From an uncultured bacterium (lineage in GTDB: Bacteria; Verrucomicrobiota; Verrucomicrobiia; CAIQCK01): a stretch of 64,000 nt of DNA. Under the pieces are notes generated by a model, which did not search any database, had not been told where the DNA came from, and was given only the letters and a program-made list of their open reading frames with translations. Shown here in pieces: positions 8,317 through 16,813 of the stretch. Within the stretch, counting starts at the first letter, position 1; every line of letters starts with the position of its first letter. Location: contig CAIQCK010000065.1 in assembly GCA_903870275.1 (NCBI GenBank), positions 1 through 64,000 of the forward strand, written 5' to 3'. A program made the position numbers and the translations under genes.

Positions 8317-10614
8317 TCAATCGCAACAGGTGAACCGAATGGCTTGATAGGCTTCGACTTTGGGCAACGTGATCTCCACCGCGTCGCCCAGGTTTTTCTG
8401 CTCGAACGGCGCGTCCACCAGCAGCGAGACGCTCTCGATCCGGCGGCCGGGCGGTTTGCGAAGCCGGACGCGCACGTTTTCGATGGGCGCGAGATGGCTC
8501 TCGTTGAGGCCGGGCTGCTCCAGTTTGTCGCCGGTCCAGTTGGTCAGGTGCAACACACGCAGATCGTCGCGAACGGTCAGGTTGGCGATGAGACCGTCGG
8601 GCGCGTCCACGGCGTAAGGCGCCGGTTCCGGCGAGGCCCACGCGACGAGGCTCGCGACGACATCGGCCAGTTCGCGCAGGTTGGTTTGGAGAAACACGCT
8701 CTCCAGCGCGGGGGCGACGTAGGCGACGCGGCCCTTGCCGTGACGCGAGAACACAATGCCCGGCAGCACGGCCTGCGACTCGCCCGCCACGATGTCGGCG
8801 GCCACGACCGCGCCATCGAGCACGGCGACCGGCTCGTAGTCGAACACCGGCACGAGCTTGCCCGTCCAAGACGCGTTGCCGAAATCCGCGCCCGGACGAT
8901 GGCGCAGATACAAATCCTGAAAGCCGGGATGGTCGGAGGTGTGACGCTCCACCAGCGCGGCCTGCTCGCCGATGAGCGCCGCCGGCCGGACGCGAATCAG
9001 CTCCTCCAACCCAAAACGCTCCTGCCGGACAAGCCGCGGCGCGGCCGGAACGAAGCCGAGCCGGAAGAGATGCACGGGGCGATCCAACGGCGGACCTTCC
9101 TGCCGCCAGAGTGAGCAATCGCGGCTCACGACCAGCCCGCCACCGGCAGCGACGAAATCGCGGAGATTCTTAATCTGCTGCGCCGTCAAATACGGAACGC
9201 CTGCAAGATAAACGACCTTGTAGCGTCCGAGGCGCGCGGGGTCATCGAGCAAGTCGGGAAGCGCCGACGCGACCTGGATGTGCCGCCGGATGCACGCGGC
9301 GAACGCGCCGAGCGTCGAGGAGCGCACGTCGGCCGTCGGGCGTTCCGGATGATGCGCCGGGCCGGTTGCGCCGCCAGCTCCCCACACCACCGCGACGTAG
9401 GGATGATTCTCCACGCCCTGGAAGCAATCCTCATGGCGCGCGAAGATGCCGAACGGCCGGCGCAGGATTTCGCGGTCGTTGGTTTTGCGAACAAACTGAT
9501 ACGCGCTATAGACGATCGGCCCGCCGCCGAACATCGCGGTCACGAAAATCTCCTGCTGCACGTTCAGCCCGCCGGCCGCCACGCGGCTGGTGAGACGCGT
9601 GGACACGTAAGGCCACACCGCCAGCCCGGTCGCGCGCGCCAGGCTCACGCCCTCCGCGCGATGGAGCATGGACTGGCTGCGTTCGTAGAGGAACGCGTCG
9701 AGTTGCGCCGGCACGCGCGGGTCTTCGCCCAGGAGCCGCTCCGGGTTGTTGATGTTGTAGATGAGCGGGATGTCGCGGTGGCGTTTGACCATGCGCCGCA
9801 CCTCGCCGAGGATGCCGACGAGCTGGTCCTGAGACCACGCGTGATAACGCCGGATGGCCGCCTGTTCCGCCGGCGTGTAGTCGCCGAGCTTTTCGTGGAA
9901 CGGAATTTCCAGACCGGTGCTCGCGGCGAAACCTTTGCGGCAGCCGTCGCAGTAGCACGTCCCCGGCCGCGGCCAGAAGTAGCACGCTCCCCAACTGTCG
10001 AAGTAGATGCCGTCAATCTCGTAGTCGCGGACGACGTGCTCGACCAGATCGAGATACGCCTGCCGGTAGGGCGTGTTCCAGCAAACCGTGCCGTGATCCT
10101 CGCCGCTGCCGAACGGCGACCGCGCCGGCCCGCCGCCCGGCCGCGAGACGTGCGCGTATTGCGGATAATCGCGAGTGACCATGGACCACGCGAGCTTGTG
10201 CATCGTGGAGATGTAGGGTACGACGCGGATGCCGCGCGGCTTGCACGCCGCAACCGTTTCCGCCAGCAGATCGCGTTGGCCCTGTTGCGGATGCCGCGAG
10301 AACGCCACGCCCTGGATCGTCGCGTATTTCCCCATCGTCGCCATGCGAACGACGTTCGCCTTCACGTCCGCCATCGTTTCCGCCAGCGCCTGCGCGTCGA
10401 ATTCCAAATCCGGCGTGAACGGATAAGCGTAGGCGTCCACGAGAAACACGCGCGCCGACTGGAGCCAGCGCATGGCCGGCGGCAGCGCGCGAAACCCACG
10501 GCCACCGATGGCCGCCTGCTGCGCCAGGACGCGCGGCCCCATCAAGCCCGCGCCGACGCTGCCCAGCGCCGCGGCCTTGAGGAACTCCCGGCGATTTGGA
10601 TGAAAACCATCCAT
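8317..10614 (-). CDS. Tat-exported GHL6-type glycoside-hydrolase-like protein
   Basis: This is a 765-residue protein from the ATG at 10614; GGAGG lies about 10 nt upstream, which decides the start over the longer frame. A Tat motif NRREFLK (7-13) precedes a hydrophobic segment. Residues about 50-400 form a barrel with DGIYFDSWGACYFW followed by CYCDGCRKGF, a cysteine pattern typical of the hypothetical glycosyl hydrolase 6 family. Residues 400-560 resemble a beta-galactosidase trimerisation (glutamine-amidotransferase-like) domain, and the end is beta-rich. It probably acts on glycans outside the membrane. It heads the three-gene operon down to 6301. Confidence 0.8.
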   Translation of the reverse strand: MDGFHPNRREFLKAAALGSVGAGLMGPRVLAQQAAIGGRGFRALPPAMRWLQSARVFLVDAYAYPFTPDLEFDAQALAETMADVKANVVRMATMGKYATIQGVAFSRHPQQGQRDLLAETVAACKPRGIRVVPYISTMHKLAWSMVTRDYPQYAHVSRPGGGPARSPFGSGEDHGTVCWNTPYRQAYLDLVEHVVRDYEIDGIYFDSWGACYFWPRPGTCYCDGCRKGFAASTGLEIPFHEKLGDYTPAEQAAIRRYHAWSQDQLVGILGEVRRMVKRHRDIPLIYNINNPERLLGEDPRVPAQLDAFLYERSQSMLHRAEGVSLARATGLAVWPYVSTRLTSRVAAGGLNVQQEIFVTAMFGGGPIVYSAYQFVRKTNDREILRRPFGIFARHEDCFQGVENHPYVAVVWGAGGATGPAHHPERPTADVRSSTLGAFAACIRRHIQVASALPDLLDDPARLGRYKVVYLAGVPYLTAQQIKNLRDFVAAGGGLVVSRDCSLWRQEGPPLDRPVHLFRLGFVPAAPRLVRQERFGLEELIRVRPAALIGEQAALVERHTSDHPGFQDLYLRHRPGADFGNASWTGKLVPVFDYEPVAVLDGAVVAADIVAGESQAVLPGIVFSRHGKGRVAYVAPALESVFLQTNLRELADVVASLVAWASPEPAPYAVDAPDGLIANLTVRDDLRVLHLTNWTGDKLEQPGLNESHLAPIENVRVRLRKPPGRRIESVSLLVDAPFEQKNLGDAVEITLPKVEAYQAIRFTCCD

Positions 10615-10871
10615 GACTTCAATCCTCCGTTTGAGAACGCCCCGTGAGTTTCCCAAACATCGCGCGCCATGTCCAGCCGCGGCTCAAACGGCAACCCTTA
10701 CAGCATCCTCGCCTGGTGCCTTGTCCCCGGCTAGCGCGCCCTCGACTTCGGCGCCGTCCTCCTGCGGCCGGACAGGCTCGATGTGAAGTGATGTCGCACT
10801 CAAATGCGATCATTGCTCATCCGCAAGCTGCAAGAAATTTGCCAAGAATCAGGAGATGACGCCGCCGACAA

Positions 10872-11333
10872 TTACGGCTGCGGCGTATAATCTCCAAGTT
10901 TGATCTGATAGATTTCTCCATTCATCGGGTTCCCACATTTGATCTCAAGCGTAGCGCGCTTCAGCAGTTCTTTCAGAATTACAAACTGAACCGATACCTC
11001 GTCCTCATGGCTCCATTTGGATTTCATCTCCAACGGAAGTCCGATGAGAATGCCGCGATCATCAACAATCGAGAATCCGATCCCATACATTTCCTTGAGC
11101 TTACCGGTTGTCTTGGTGCGGAAACGAACGAGATACTCTGGCGCGGGACCCTTTAGTTTATCCATTAGCTGCCCGAACTCTGACCGGTAGTCATCAAATC
11201 TGTCCTTCACCGAGAGCGTGTAACTCAGTTCCCGTTCCAAGTCGGATGAAGGAGTTACACGATGAAGAATCGGATGCCCTCCCCATGCTGATGAGCCACA
11301 AATCAAAAACATGACAAGGATGAAGGTTTTCAT
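10872..11333 (-). CDS. Small secreted protein of unknown function
   Basis: This protein has 153 residues from the ATG at 11333, chosen because it creates a signal peptide (MKTFILVMFLICGSSAWGG). The longer frame adds 38 basic, unconvincing residues. The mature part is charged and soluble, with SHEDEVSVQFVILKELLKRATLEIK near the end. I do not recognise a family. It follows the MntA-HepT module and the truncated kinase copy on the same strand. Its AT-richer codon use suggests a different history from its neighbours. Confidence 0.6.
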   Translation of the reverse strand: MKTFILVMFLICGSSAWGGHPILHRVTPSSDLERELSYTLSVKDRFDDYRSEFGQLMDKLKGPAPEYLVRFRTKTTGKLKEMYGIGFSIVDDRGILIGLPLEMKSKWSHEDEVSVQFVILKELLKRATLEIKCGNPMNGEIYQIKLGDYTPQP

Positions 11334-11466
11334 CAGACGCGTATCCTTTTGTTTCCAGCGGCACGAAACGGTATCGACACAACTATGACGATGTCCTCGA
11401 TTGCTCCGGCGGCAGTGTAACTCGCGGCGGATGCGGCACAACAGCAAAGTCAGAGCGAAGGCTGCC

Positions 11467-11613
11467 CTACCTCTGCACCCGCGCGCCGCCGCCCTTCATG
11501 AGCTTCTCGACCTCGGCCTTGGTCGCCATCGAGGTGTCGCCGGGGGTGGTCATCGCCAGCGCGCCGTGGGCCGCGCCGTAGTCCACGGCCTTCTGCCGGT
11601 CGCCGTCGGTCAT
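11467..11613 (-). pseudogene. Truncated duplicate of the sugar kinase 3' end
   Basis: The 147 bp are about 90% identical to 12441-12588, the last 48 codons plus stop of the PfkB kinase gene, and encode the same peptide with a handful of changes (it begins MTDGDRQKAVDYGAAHGALA). Similarity ends abruptly at 11613/12588. The fragment happens to begin with an ATG that overlaps the TGA stop of hepT (ATGA), so it could be translated by coupling. It lacks the sugar-binding part and the catalytic GGGDS motif, so it cannot be an active kinase. Confidence 0.85.
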
Positions 11614-11945
11614 TTTAGGAACTTCTCCACTTGGCGTTGCAGGGCGGGGAGTTTGTTTTCCACGACATCCCAGATGATCTCATCGTCCACGGTGTCGTAA
11701 CCGTGAATGATCCGGTTGCGGAGGCCGACGATCCTTCTCAAGTCGGGGAATTTCTCGGCCAAATCCGGCGCGGCATCCGCCAGCTTGGCGAACGCCTCGC
11801 CAATCACCTCCAGTTTCCGTTCCACCGCGGCGCGCAACATCTCGTCACTCTGGTAAGCGGCGAAATTCTTGCCTTGGGCGAACCGCCCAACCGCCCGGCA
11901 CGCCTCCAACACGTCAAGCAGCCTTTGTCTCGCCTTGCTCTTCAT
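11610..11945 (-). CDS. hepT: HepT-like HEPN ribonuclease toxin (DUF86)
   Basis: This 111-residue all-helical HEPN protein carries the motif RNRIIHGY (R76, H81, Y83), which is the Rx4HxY signature of HepT. R and H form the RNase site, and the tyrosine is the residue that the MntA partner AMPylates in characterised systems. The gene overlaps mntA by 32 nt, the usual order and spacing for this type VII toxin-antitoxin pair. The module is inserted between a kinase gene and a partial duplicate of it. Confidence 0.9.
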   Translation of the reverse strand: MKSKARQRLLDVLEACRAVGRFAQGKNFAAYQSDEMLRAAVERKLEVIGEAFAKLADAAPDLAEKFPDLRRIVGLRNRIIHGYDTVDDEIIWDVVENKLPALQRQVEKFLK

Positions 11946-12243
11946 AAACCACCTGGCGCGTCGTCTCGACGGCGGCGCGGAAATGCGGGCTTTGGATCAT
12001 CCGCTCGGTCAGCAGGTCCACCTTGCGGCCAAACAAACGCTCCAACGCCTCGGCAAAATCGAGGAAGGCATCCGCGTAACCGGCGTAGCCCGTCCGCGCA
12101 AACCGGACGATGAAGTCGAGGTCGCTTCTCTCCGGCTGGAAATCTCCCCGCGACGCCGAGCCAAACAGTTCCAGCCGCTGGACGTCGTGCTTGCGGCACA
12201 ACTCCGCGATGGACTTCCGGCGCTGTTCGACGAGTTGAATCAT
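11914..12243 (-). CDS. mntA: MntA-like minimal nucleotidyltransferase antitoxin
   Basis: This 109-residue protein carries the nucleotidyltransferase signature GSASRGDFQPERSDLDF (G28 to F44), with D41 and D43 as metal ligands and KVDLL giving the third acidic residue. Family members neutralise HepT by adding AMP to its tyrosine. The gene starts at the ATG at 12243 and overlaps hepT. A 120-bp palindrome lies directly upstream, between it and the kinase gene, and could affect its expression. Confidence 0.9.
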   Translation of the reverse strand: MIQLVEQRRKSIAELCRKHDVQRLELFGSASRGDFQPERSDLDFIVRFARTGYAGYADAFLDFAEALERLFGRKVDLLTERMIQSPHFRAAVETTRQVVYEEQGETKAA

Positions 12244-12269
12244 ATTTTGATTATATCACACGCCTCACA

Positions 12270-12389
12270 GAAATCTTTGCAAAAGTCCTGTAGCGGCGGT
12301 CTATGACCGCCGAATAATCGCAGAATCCAAACGATTCGGCGGTCATAGACCGCCGCTACAGTATGGACAACGACTTTTGCAGAGATTTC
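12270..12389. repeat. 120-bp composite palindrome
   Basis: Inner arms 12288-12314 and 12335-12361 are 27-bp perfect inverted repeats containing the word GCGGCGGTCTATGACCGCC, itself palindromic. Outer arms 12270-12287 and 12372-12389 pair over 18 bp with one mismatch. The whole reads as a MITE- or REP-like element between mntA and the sugar kinase gene. No coding capacity is seen. Confidence 0.85.
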
Positions 12390-12440
12390 CTCACATACAA
12401 GAACCCTGGTTTTTCGAAAGCGGAGCGCGCCCCGACCGCC

Positions 12441-13541
12441 TCACCTCTGCACCCTCGCGCCGGCGCCTTTCATGAGCTTCTCGACTTCCGCCTTTGACGC
12501 CATCGAGGTGTCGCCGGGGGTGGTCATCGCCAGAGCGCCGTGGGCCGCGCCGTAGTCCACGGCCTTCTGCGGATCGCCGGTGGTCATCAGACCGTAGATC
12601 AGGCCGCTGGCGAAACTGTCGCCGCCGCCGACGCGATCGAGGATTTCGAGATCGGGATACGCGCGCGATTCGTGGAACTTGCCGTCCATCCAACAGATCG
12701 CGCCCCAATCGTTGCGCGTGGCGGTCTTGGCGGCGCGCAGCGTCGTGGCGACCACCTTGAAGTTCGGGTAGGTCTTGACGGCGGCTTCGATCATCCGCTT
12801 GAACGCGGTGACATCAATGTGGAGCAGGTTCTCGTCGGCGCCCTCGACCTTGAGGCCGAGGCAGGCGGTGAAGTCCTCCTCGTTGCCGATCATCACGTCC
12901 ACATATTTCGCGATCTCCTTGTTCACCTCCTGCGCGCGCTTCTGGCCGCCAATGCTCTTCCAGAGCGACGGGCGGTAGTTGAGGTCATAGGAAACCATCG
13001 TGCCGTATTGCTTGGCCTTCTGGACGGCCTCGATGACGACCTTGGGCGTGGTGTCGCTTAATGCGGCGAAAATCCCGCCGGTGTGCAGCCAGCGCACGCC
13101 GATTTTGCCAAAGATCGTGTCCCAATCGAAATCGCCGGGCTTGAGCTGCGAGGCCGCCGTGTGGCCGCGGTCGGAAACGCCCACCGCGCCGCGAACGCCG
13201 AAGCCGCGCTCGGTGAAGTTCAGCCCGTTGCGCACCGTGCGGCCCACGCCGTCAAACGGCGCCCACTTGATAAACGACGTGTCCACGCCGCCCTGAAGGA
13301 TGAAGTCCTCGACGAGCCGGCCCACGTCATTGTCGGCGAACGCGGTGCAGACGGCGGTCTTGAGGCCGAAGCAGCGCCGCAGGCCGCGCGCGACGTTGTA
13401 TTCGCCGCCGCCTTCCCAGGCGCGAAACTCGCGCGCGCAGCGGACGCGCCCCTCGCCGGGGTCGAGCCGGAGCATGATCTCGCCGAGCGAGATTTCGTCG
13501 TATTGGCAGGCGGAAGCGGGTTTGAGATTCAAAGCAGTCAT
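12441..13541 (-). CDS. PfkB-family sugar kinase (2-keto-3-deoxygluconate kinase-like)
   Basis: This 366-residue ribokinase-fold enzyme contains GEIMLRLDP near the N-terminus, GGGEYNVARGLRR (the PfkB first signature region), NYRPSLW, and the catalytic block DRVGGGDSFASGL near the end, with the general-base aspartate of GGGDS. KdgK phosphorylates 2-keto-3-deoxygluconate in uronate breakdown, and the layout fits that family best, but fructokinase-like use cannot be excluded. The 3' 147 bp are duplicated at 11467-11613. Downstream on the same strand lies the MntA-HepT pair. Confidence 0.88.
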   Translation of the reverse strand: MTALNLKPASACQYDEISLGEIMLRLDPGEGRVRCAREFRAWEGGGEYNVARGLRRCFGLKTAVCTAFADNDVGRLVEDFILQGGVDTSFIKWAPFDGVGRTVRNGLNFTERGFGVRGAVGVSDRGHTAASQLKPGDFDWDTIFGKIGVRWLHTGGIFAALSDTTPKVVIEAVQKAKQYGTMVSYDLNYRPSLWKSIGGQKRAQEVNKEIAKYVDVMIGNEEDFTACLGLKVEGADENLLHIDVTAFKRMIEAAVKTYPNFKVVATTLRAAKTATRNDWGAICWMDGKFHESRAYPDLEILDRVGGGDSFASGLIYGLMTTGDPQKAVDYGAAHGALAMTTPGDTSMASKAEVEKLMKGAGARVQR

Positions 13542-13674
13542 GGCTGAAAGCGTCGTTGAGTGTTCCTGTGTCGTGAGCGCCGGACCCGAAATTGCGAAAA
13601 ATCCCGCGCCAACTCAAGACATATCGGCGGGCTCGCGTGCCGCCGCCGTCGCAGCCACGGAGTGGCGTTAGAAA

Positions 13675-14292
13675 GTAGCCCACGGCGCGAGCCGTGGGAA
13701 TCCACGTCCGCCAAAAACAAATCAGCCCCGGACGGGGCGACAGAAATCGGCCGTCACTCCCAGAGATATCGCTCCTCGTATTCGATCCCGTGTTTTCTCA
13801 ACAACGCGACGAACTCCTCTTGAAAAGTCATCCGCCTATGGTGCGTCTCTTGGTTGGTAATGTATTGCCGCACGGCTTCAAGATTCGAGGCGCTGACGCT
13901 GAACGCACCGTAGCCCGTCTGCCACGCAAACGCGCCTGCCGCCGGGAAATTTTCGTGAACCCATCCGGAGGAATTGGTTTTGACCATGCGCATGATCTCC
14001 GACACCGCCGTCTTGGCCGGCAGCGATGCCAGCAGATGCACATGATCGGACGGCCCGTTGATGGCCAGCGCCTTGCCATCCAATTCGCGGACAATCCCGC
14101 CAACGTAGGCCAACAACCGGGGTTTGATCTCCGCGTTCAACCATGGCTCACGGTCTTTGGTGCTGAAAACAATGTGCGTCAATAGATGGGTGAACGTGTG
14201 CGCCATGATAACGCCTCCATATTCTATCGCCCCTGCCGGGGCTTTTGGGCTTTGTCGTATTGCCCATTCCCACGGCTCACGCCGTGGGCTAC
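13675..14292. mobile_element. RAYT gene bounded by inverted REP hairpins
   Basis: Hairpins 13679-13698 (8-bp stem CCCACGGC, loop GCGA) and 13725-13738 (GCCCC stem) lie on one side of the transposase gene. Hairpins 14229-14242 and 14269-14288 have the same stems in mirror order and lie on the other side. Similarity continues outward in both flanks (13648-13674 and 14293-14322). This arrangement, a REP-associated tyrosine transposase inside a pair of inverted REPs, is typical of RAYT loci, which spread REP sequences. Confidence 0.82.
13754..14206 (-). CDS. REP-associated tyrosine transposase (RAYT, IS200-like Y1)
   Basis: This 150-residue HUH endonuclease has the metal-binding pair H55/H57 in SDHVHLL and the catalytic tyrosine Y115 in VRQYITNQ. 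The length and the C-terminal KHGIEYEERYLWE tail match the IS200/RAYT group. It would nick and rejoin single-stranded DNA at the REP hairpins that flank it on both sides. The frame is intact, so it may be active. No partner TnpB gene is present. Confidence 0.92.
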   Translation of the reverse strand: MAHTFTHLLTHIVFSTKDREPWLNAEIKPRLLAYVGGIVRELDGKALAINGPSDHVHLLASLPAKTAVSEIMRMVKTNSSGWVHENFPAAGAFAWQTGYGAFSVSASNLEAVRQYITNQETHHRRMTFQEEFVALLRKHGIEYEERYLWE

Positions 14293-14626
14293 TGTCTATC
14301 GTCGCTCCGCGACTTCGCTGCGGTCACGCCAGGTTCCTCTCTGACTGCTCGACCAGAATCTCCCGCACGTCAGTGGGAAGATGACGGTGTGGTTGGCAGG
14401 TGCAGGGATGGCATCAGATTTCGTGCGTGCCATGCCGCACAGTGTAGCAGAGCCGGCTGCGGGGTCAACGACAGCAAAGGAAGGCGAGTTTGGCGCTACG
14501 CCATAGTCAGCGACTAGAGGCGGCGGTAGAGTCGCGCCTGCCATAACCTCCTTGTGGTTTCGCCCGCGGTCCGCTATTCTCGCGGCGACCTTCAGGCAAT
14601 AACCGTGCGACAAGGAGCCAACTACC
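14293..14626. other. Gene-free stretch between RAYT and PPK2
   Basis: The left part continues the REP-flanking sequence to about 14322. The right part holds 14524-14551, a 28-nt segment that recurs with two changes at 15553-15580, where it contains the start codon of the UroD-like gene; here that ATG reads ATA. AAGGAG at about 14612 serves PPK2. No other gene was found. Confidence 0.6.
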
Positions 14627-15580
14627 ATGTCAAAAAAGAAGGACAAGCAGACCACATCGGAGACGGAGATCCCAACCCCCGCTGACAAAGAAATCCTCGA
14701 TGAAACGGAGGAAAAGGACGGCAAGAAACCCAAGAAGCTCAAGGGCAAGTTCTATGACAAGGAACTGAAAAGGCTCCAGATCGAACTGGTCAAGCTGCAG
14801 GAATGGATCAAGCACCGGGGAATGAAAGTGGTGGTCCTGTTTGAGGGACGCGACGCTGCGGGAAAGGGCGGCGTCATCAAGCGAATCTCCCAACGGATGA
14901 ATCCGCGCGTCTGCCGGGTAGTCGCCCTGGGCACCCCGACCGAGCGGGAGAAAACCCAGTGGTATTTCCAACGTTATTCGGCGCATCTCCCGGCGGCGGG
15001 AGAGATGGTGCTGTTTGACCGCAGTTGGTATAACCGCGCCGGTGTTGAACGGGTGATGGATTTCTGCACGGATGAAGAATACCGGGACTTTTTGCACACC
15101 TGCCCGGAATTCGAGCGCATGCTGATCCGTTCAGGCATCATCCTCATCAAATACTGGTTCTCGGTCAGCAATGAAGAGCAGGAACGGCGCTTTCATGACC
15201 GCATCCATGATCCCACCAAGCGTTGGAAGCTCAGCCCGATGGACCTTGAATCCCGCAGACGCTGGCAGGAATACTCCAAAGCCAAGGATGCAATGATGGC
15301 GTATACGGACACCAAGCAGTCGCCTTGGTATGTGGTCAACGCGGACAGCAAGAAGAGGGCCCGGCTCAATTGCATCCGGCATTTGCTAAAGCGGATCCCG
15401 TATAAGGATTTAACGCCCGACCCGATCCAGTTGCCGCGACGTCCCTCGGACAAAGGGTATGTGCGCCCGCCCATCACCGAGCAGACATTCGTGCCTGACT
15501 TCTACGGCTGATCCGGCGGGTGCGTTGCAGCATTGTCAGCAGCGGGGCGCAGCGGTAGAGTCGCGCCCGCCATGACCTCC
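14524..15580. repeat. Pair of 28-nt direct repeats flanking PPK2
   Basis: The copies are 14524-14551 and 15553-15580, with only two substitutions and looser similarity for about 20 nt upstream of each. The second copy covers the start codon of the UroD-like gene. The conserved TAGAGT followed by a GC-rich stretch might be a shared promoter and leader, or the first copy may be a relic of a duplicated gene start. Confidence 0.55.
14627..15511 (+). CDS. ppk2: Polyphosphate kinase 2
   Basis: This 294-residue PPK2 protein has Walker A FEGRDAAGKGG (around K80), the lid region around TEREKTQWYFQRY, and Walker B FDRSWYNR (D131, R132). It uses polyphosphate to phosphorylate nucleoside diphosphates or monophosphates, or the reverse. 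The first 40 residues are charged and probably disordered. AAGGAG about 9 nt upstream supports the start. Length and motifs fit class I members that favour diphosphates, but the class cannot be fixed by eye. Confidence 0.95.
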   Translation: MSKKKDKQTTSETEIPTPADKEILDETEEKDGKKPKKLKGKFYDKELKRLQIELVKLQEWIKHRGMKVVVLFEGRDAAGKGGVIKRISQRMNPRVCRVVALGTPTEREKTQWYFQRYSAHLPAAGEMVLFDRSWYNRAGVERVMDFCTDEEYRDFLHTCPEFERMLIRSGIILIKYWFSVSNEEQERRFHDRIHDPTKRWKLSPMDLESRRRWQEYSKAKDAMMAYTDTKQSPWYVVNADSKKRARLNCIRHLLKRIPYKDLTPDPIQLPRRPSDKGYVRPPITEQTFVPDFYG

Positions 15581-16813
15581 AAAGAACGAGTTCTGTCGGC
15601 GTTGAACCATCGCGAGCCGGACCGCGTGCCGCTCGATCTGTCGGGCCACCGCTCGTCGGGCATCGCGGCCATCGCCTACGCGAAGCTGCGCGACTTCCTC
15701 GAATTGAAGAAGAAACCGATCCGCGTCTATGACCCGGTGCAACAACTGGCGATCATTGACGAGGACGTGCTGGAGCGGTTCGGCGTGGACACGATCGAGC
15801 TGGGGCGTGCGTTCGCGCTGGACGACGATTGCTGGGCGGACTGGGAACTTCCCGGCGGCACGCCGTGCCAGATGCCGCGCTGGGCGTTGCCTGAGCGCGA
15901 CGGAAATCGATGGGTGATTCGCTCCAGCAAGACAGGCCGCGTCATCGCCCAGATGCCGGACGGCGCGCTCTATTTCGAACAGACCTACTGGCCGTTCGCG
16001 GAAGAGACGCCGGACCATGACCGCATCGGCGATGTGCTGACGGAATGCATGTGGACCGCCATCGCTTCACCGCCGGGGCCGTTGATCGCCGGCGCGGACG
16101 GAGCGGCAATCTTGTGCGACGGCGCGCGGAAACTGCGCCAGCAAACCGACCGCGCCATCATCGGCCTCTTTGGCGGCAATCAATTGGAGATGGGCCAGTT
16201 CCTCTACCGCAACGACAACTTTTTCATGCTGCTGGCGGGCGAGCCGGAGCGCGCGCACGATTTCCTCGACAAGATCACGGCGATGTATCTGCGGAACCTG
16301 GAGAAGTTTCTCGGTGCGGTGGGCGACAGCCTGGACATCATCGTTTTCGGCGACGATCTCGGCATGCAGACCGGGCCGCAGATTTCGCCGGCGATGTATC
16401 GCGAGTTCTTCAAGCCTCGCCACCAACGGCTTTGGAACCGCGCCAAGCAACTCGCCCCCGTGAAGGTGATGCTGCATTGCTGCGGCGGCGTGCGCGAGTT
16501 GATGCCGGACTTGATCGAGGCCGGTCTGGACGCGATCAACCCCGTCCAGATTTCCTGCCGCGGCATGGACGCCGCCGGGTTGAAGCGCGACTTCGGCAAG
16601 GACATCACGTTCTGGGGCGGCGGTTGCGACACGCGCGACACGCTGCCGCTCGCCGCGCCGGAGCAGGTGCGCCGGCACGTCCTCGATCAACTTCGCATTC
16701 TCGCGCCCGGCGGCGGTTTCGTTTTCCAGCAGGTCCACAACATCCTCGCCAACGTCCCGCCGCAAAACGTCGTCGCGATGTTCGACGCCGTCGCCGAATT
16801 CAACCGCTCATGA
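15572..16813 (+). CDS. Uroporphyrinogen decarboxylase-fold protein
   Basis: This protein has 413 residues from the ATG at 15572, where MTSKERVLSALNHREPDRVP is the classic start of the catabolic UroD/MtaA-like group. It has FGDDLGMQTGPQISP and a VMLHCCGGVRELMPDLIEAGLDAINPVQ block, where the histidine-cysteine pair can bind metal as in cobamide-dependent methyltransferases. It is longer than true HemE (about 350 residues) and is unlikely to make haem. The stop overlaps the start of the phosphatase gene by ATGA, so the two are translationally coupled. The substrate is unknown. Confidence 0.85.
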   Translation: MTSKERVLSALNHREPDRVPLDLSGHRSSGIAAIAYAKLRDFLELKKKPIRVYDPVQQLAIIDEDVLERFGVDTIELGRAFALDDDCWADWELPGGTPCQMPRWALPERDGNRWVIRSSKTGRVIAQMPDGALYFEQTYWPFAEETPDHDRIGDVLTECMWTAIASPPGPLIAGADGAAILCDGARKLRQQTDRAIIGLFGGNQLEMGQFLYRNDNFFMLLAGEPERAHDFLDKITAMYLRNLEKFLGAVGDSLDIIVFGDDLGMQTGPQISPAMYREFFKPRHQRLWNRAKQLAPVKVMLHCCGGVRELMPDLIEAGLDAINPVQISCRGMDAAGLKRDFGKDITFWGGGCDTRDTLPLAAPEQVRRHVLDQLRILAPGGGFVFQQVHNILANVPPQNVVAMFDAVAEFNRS

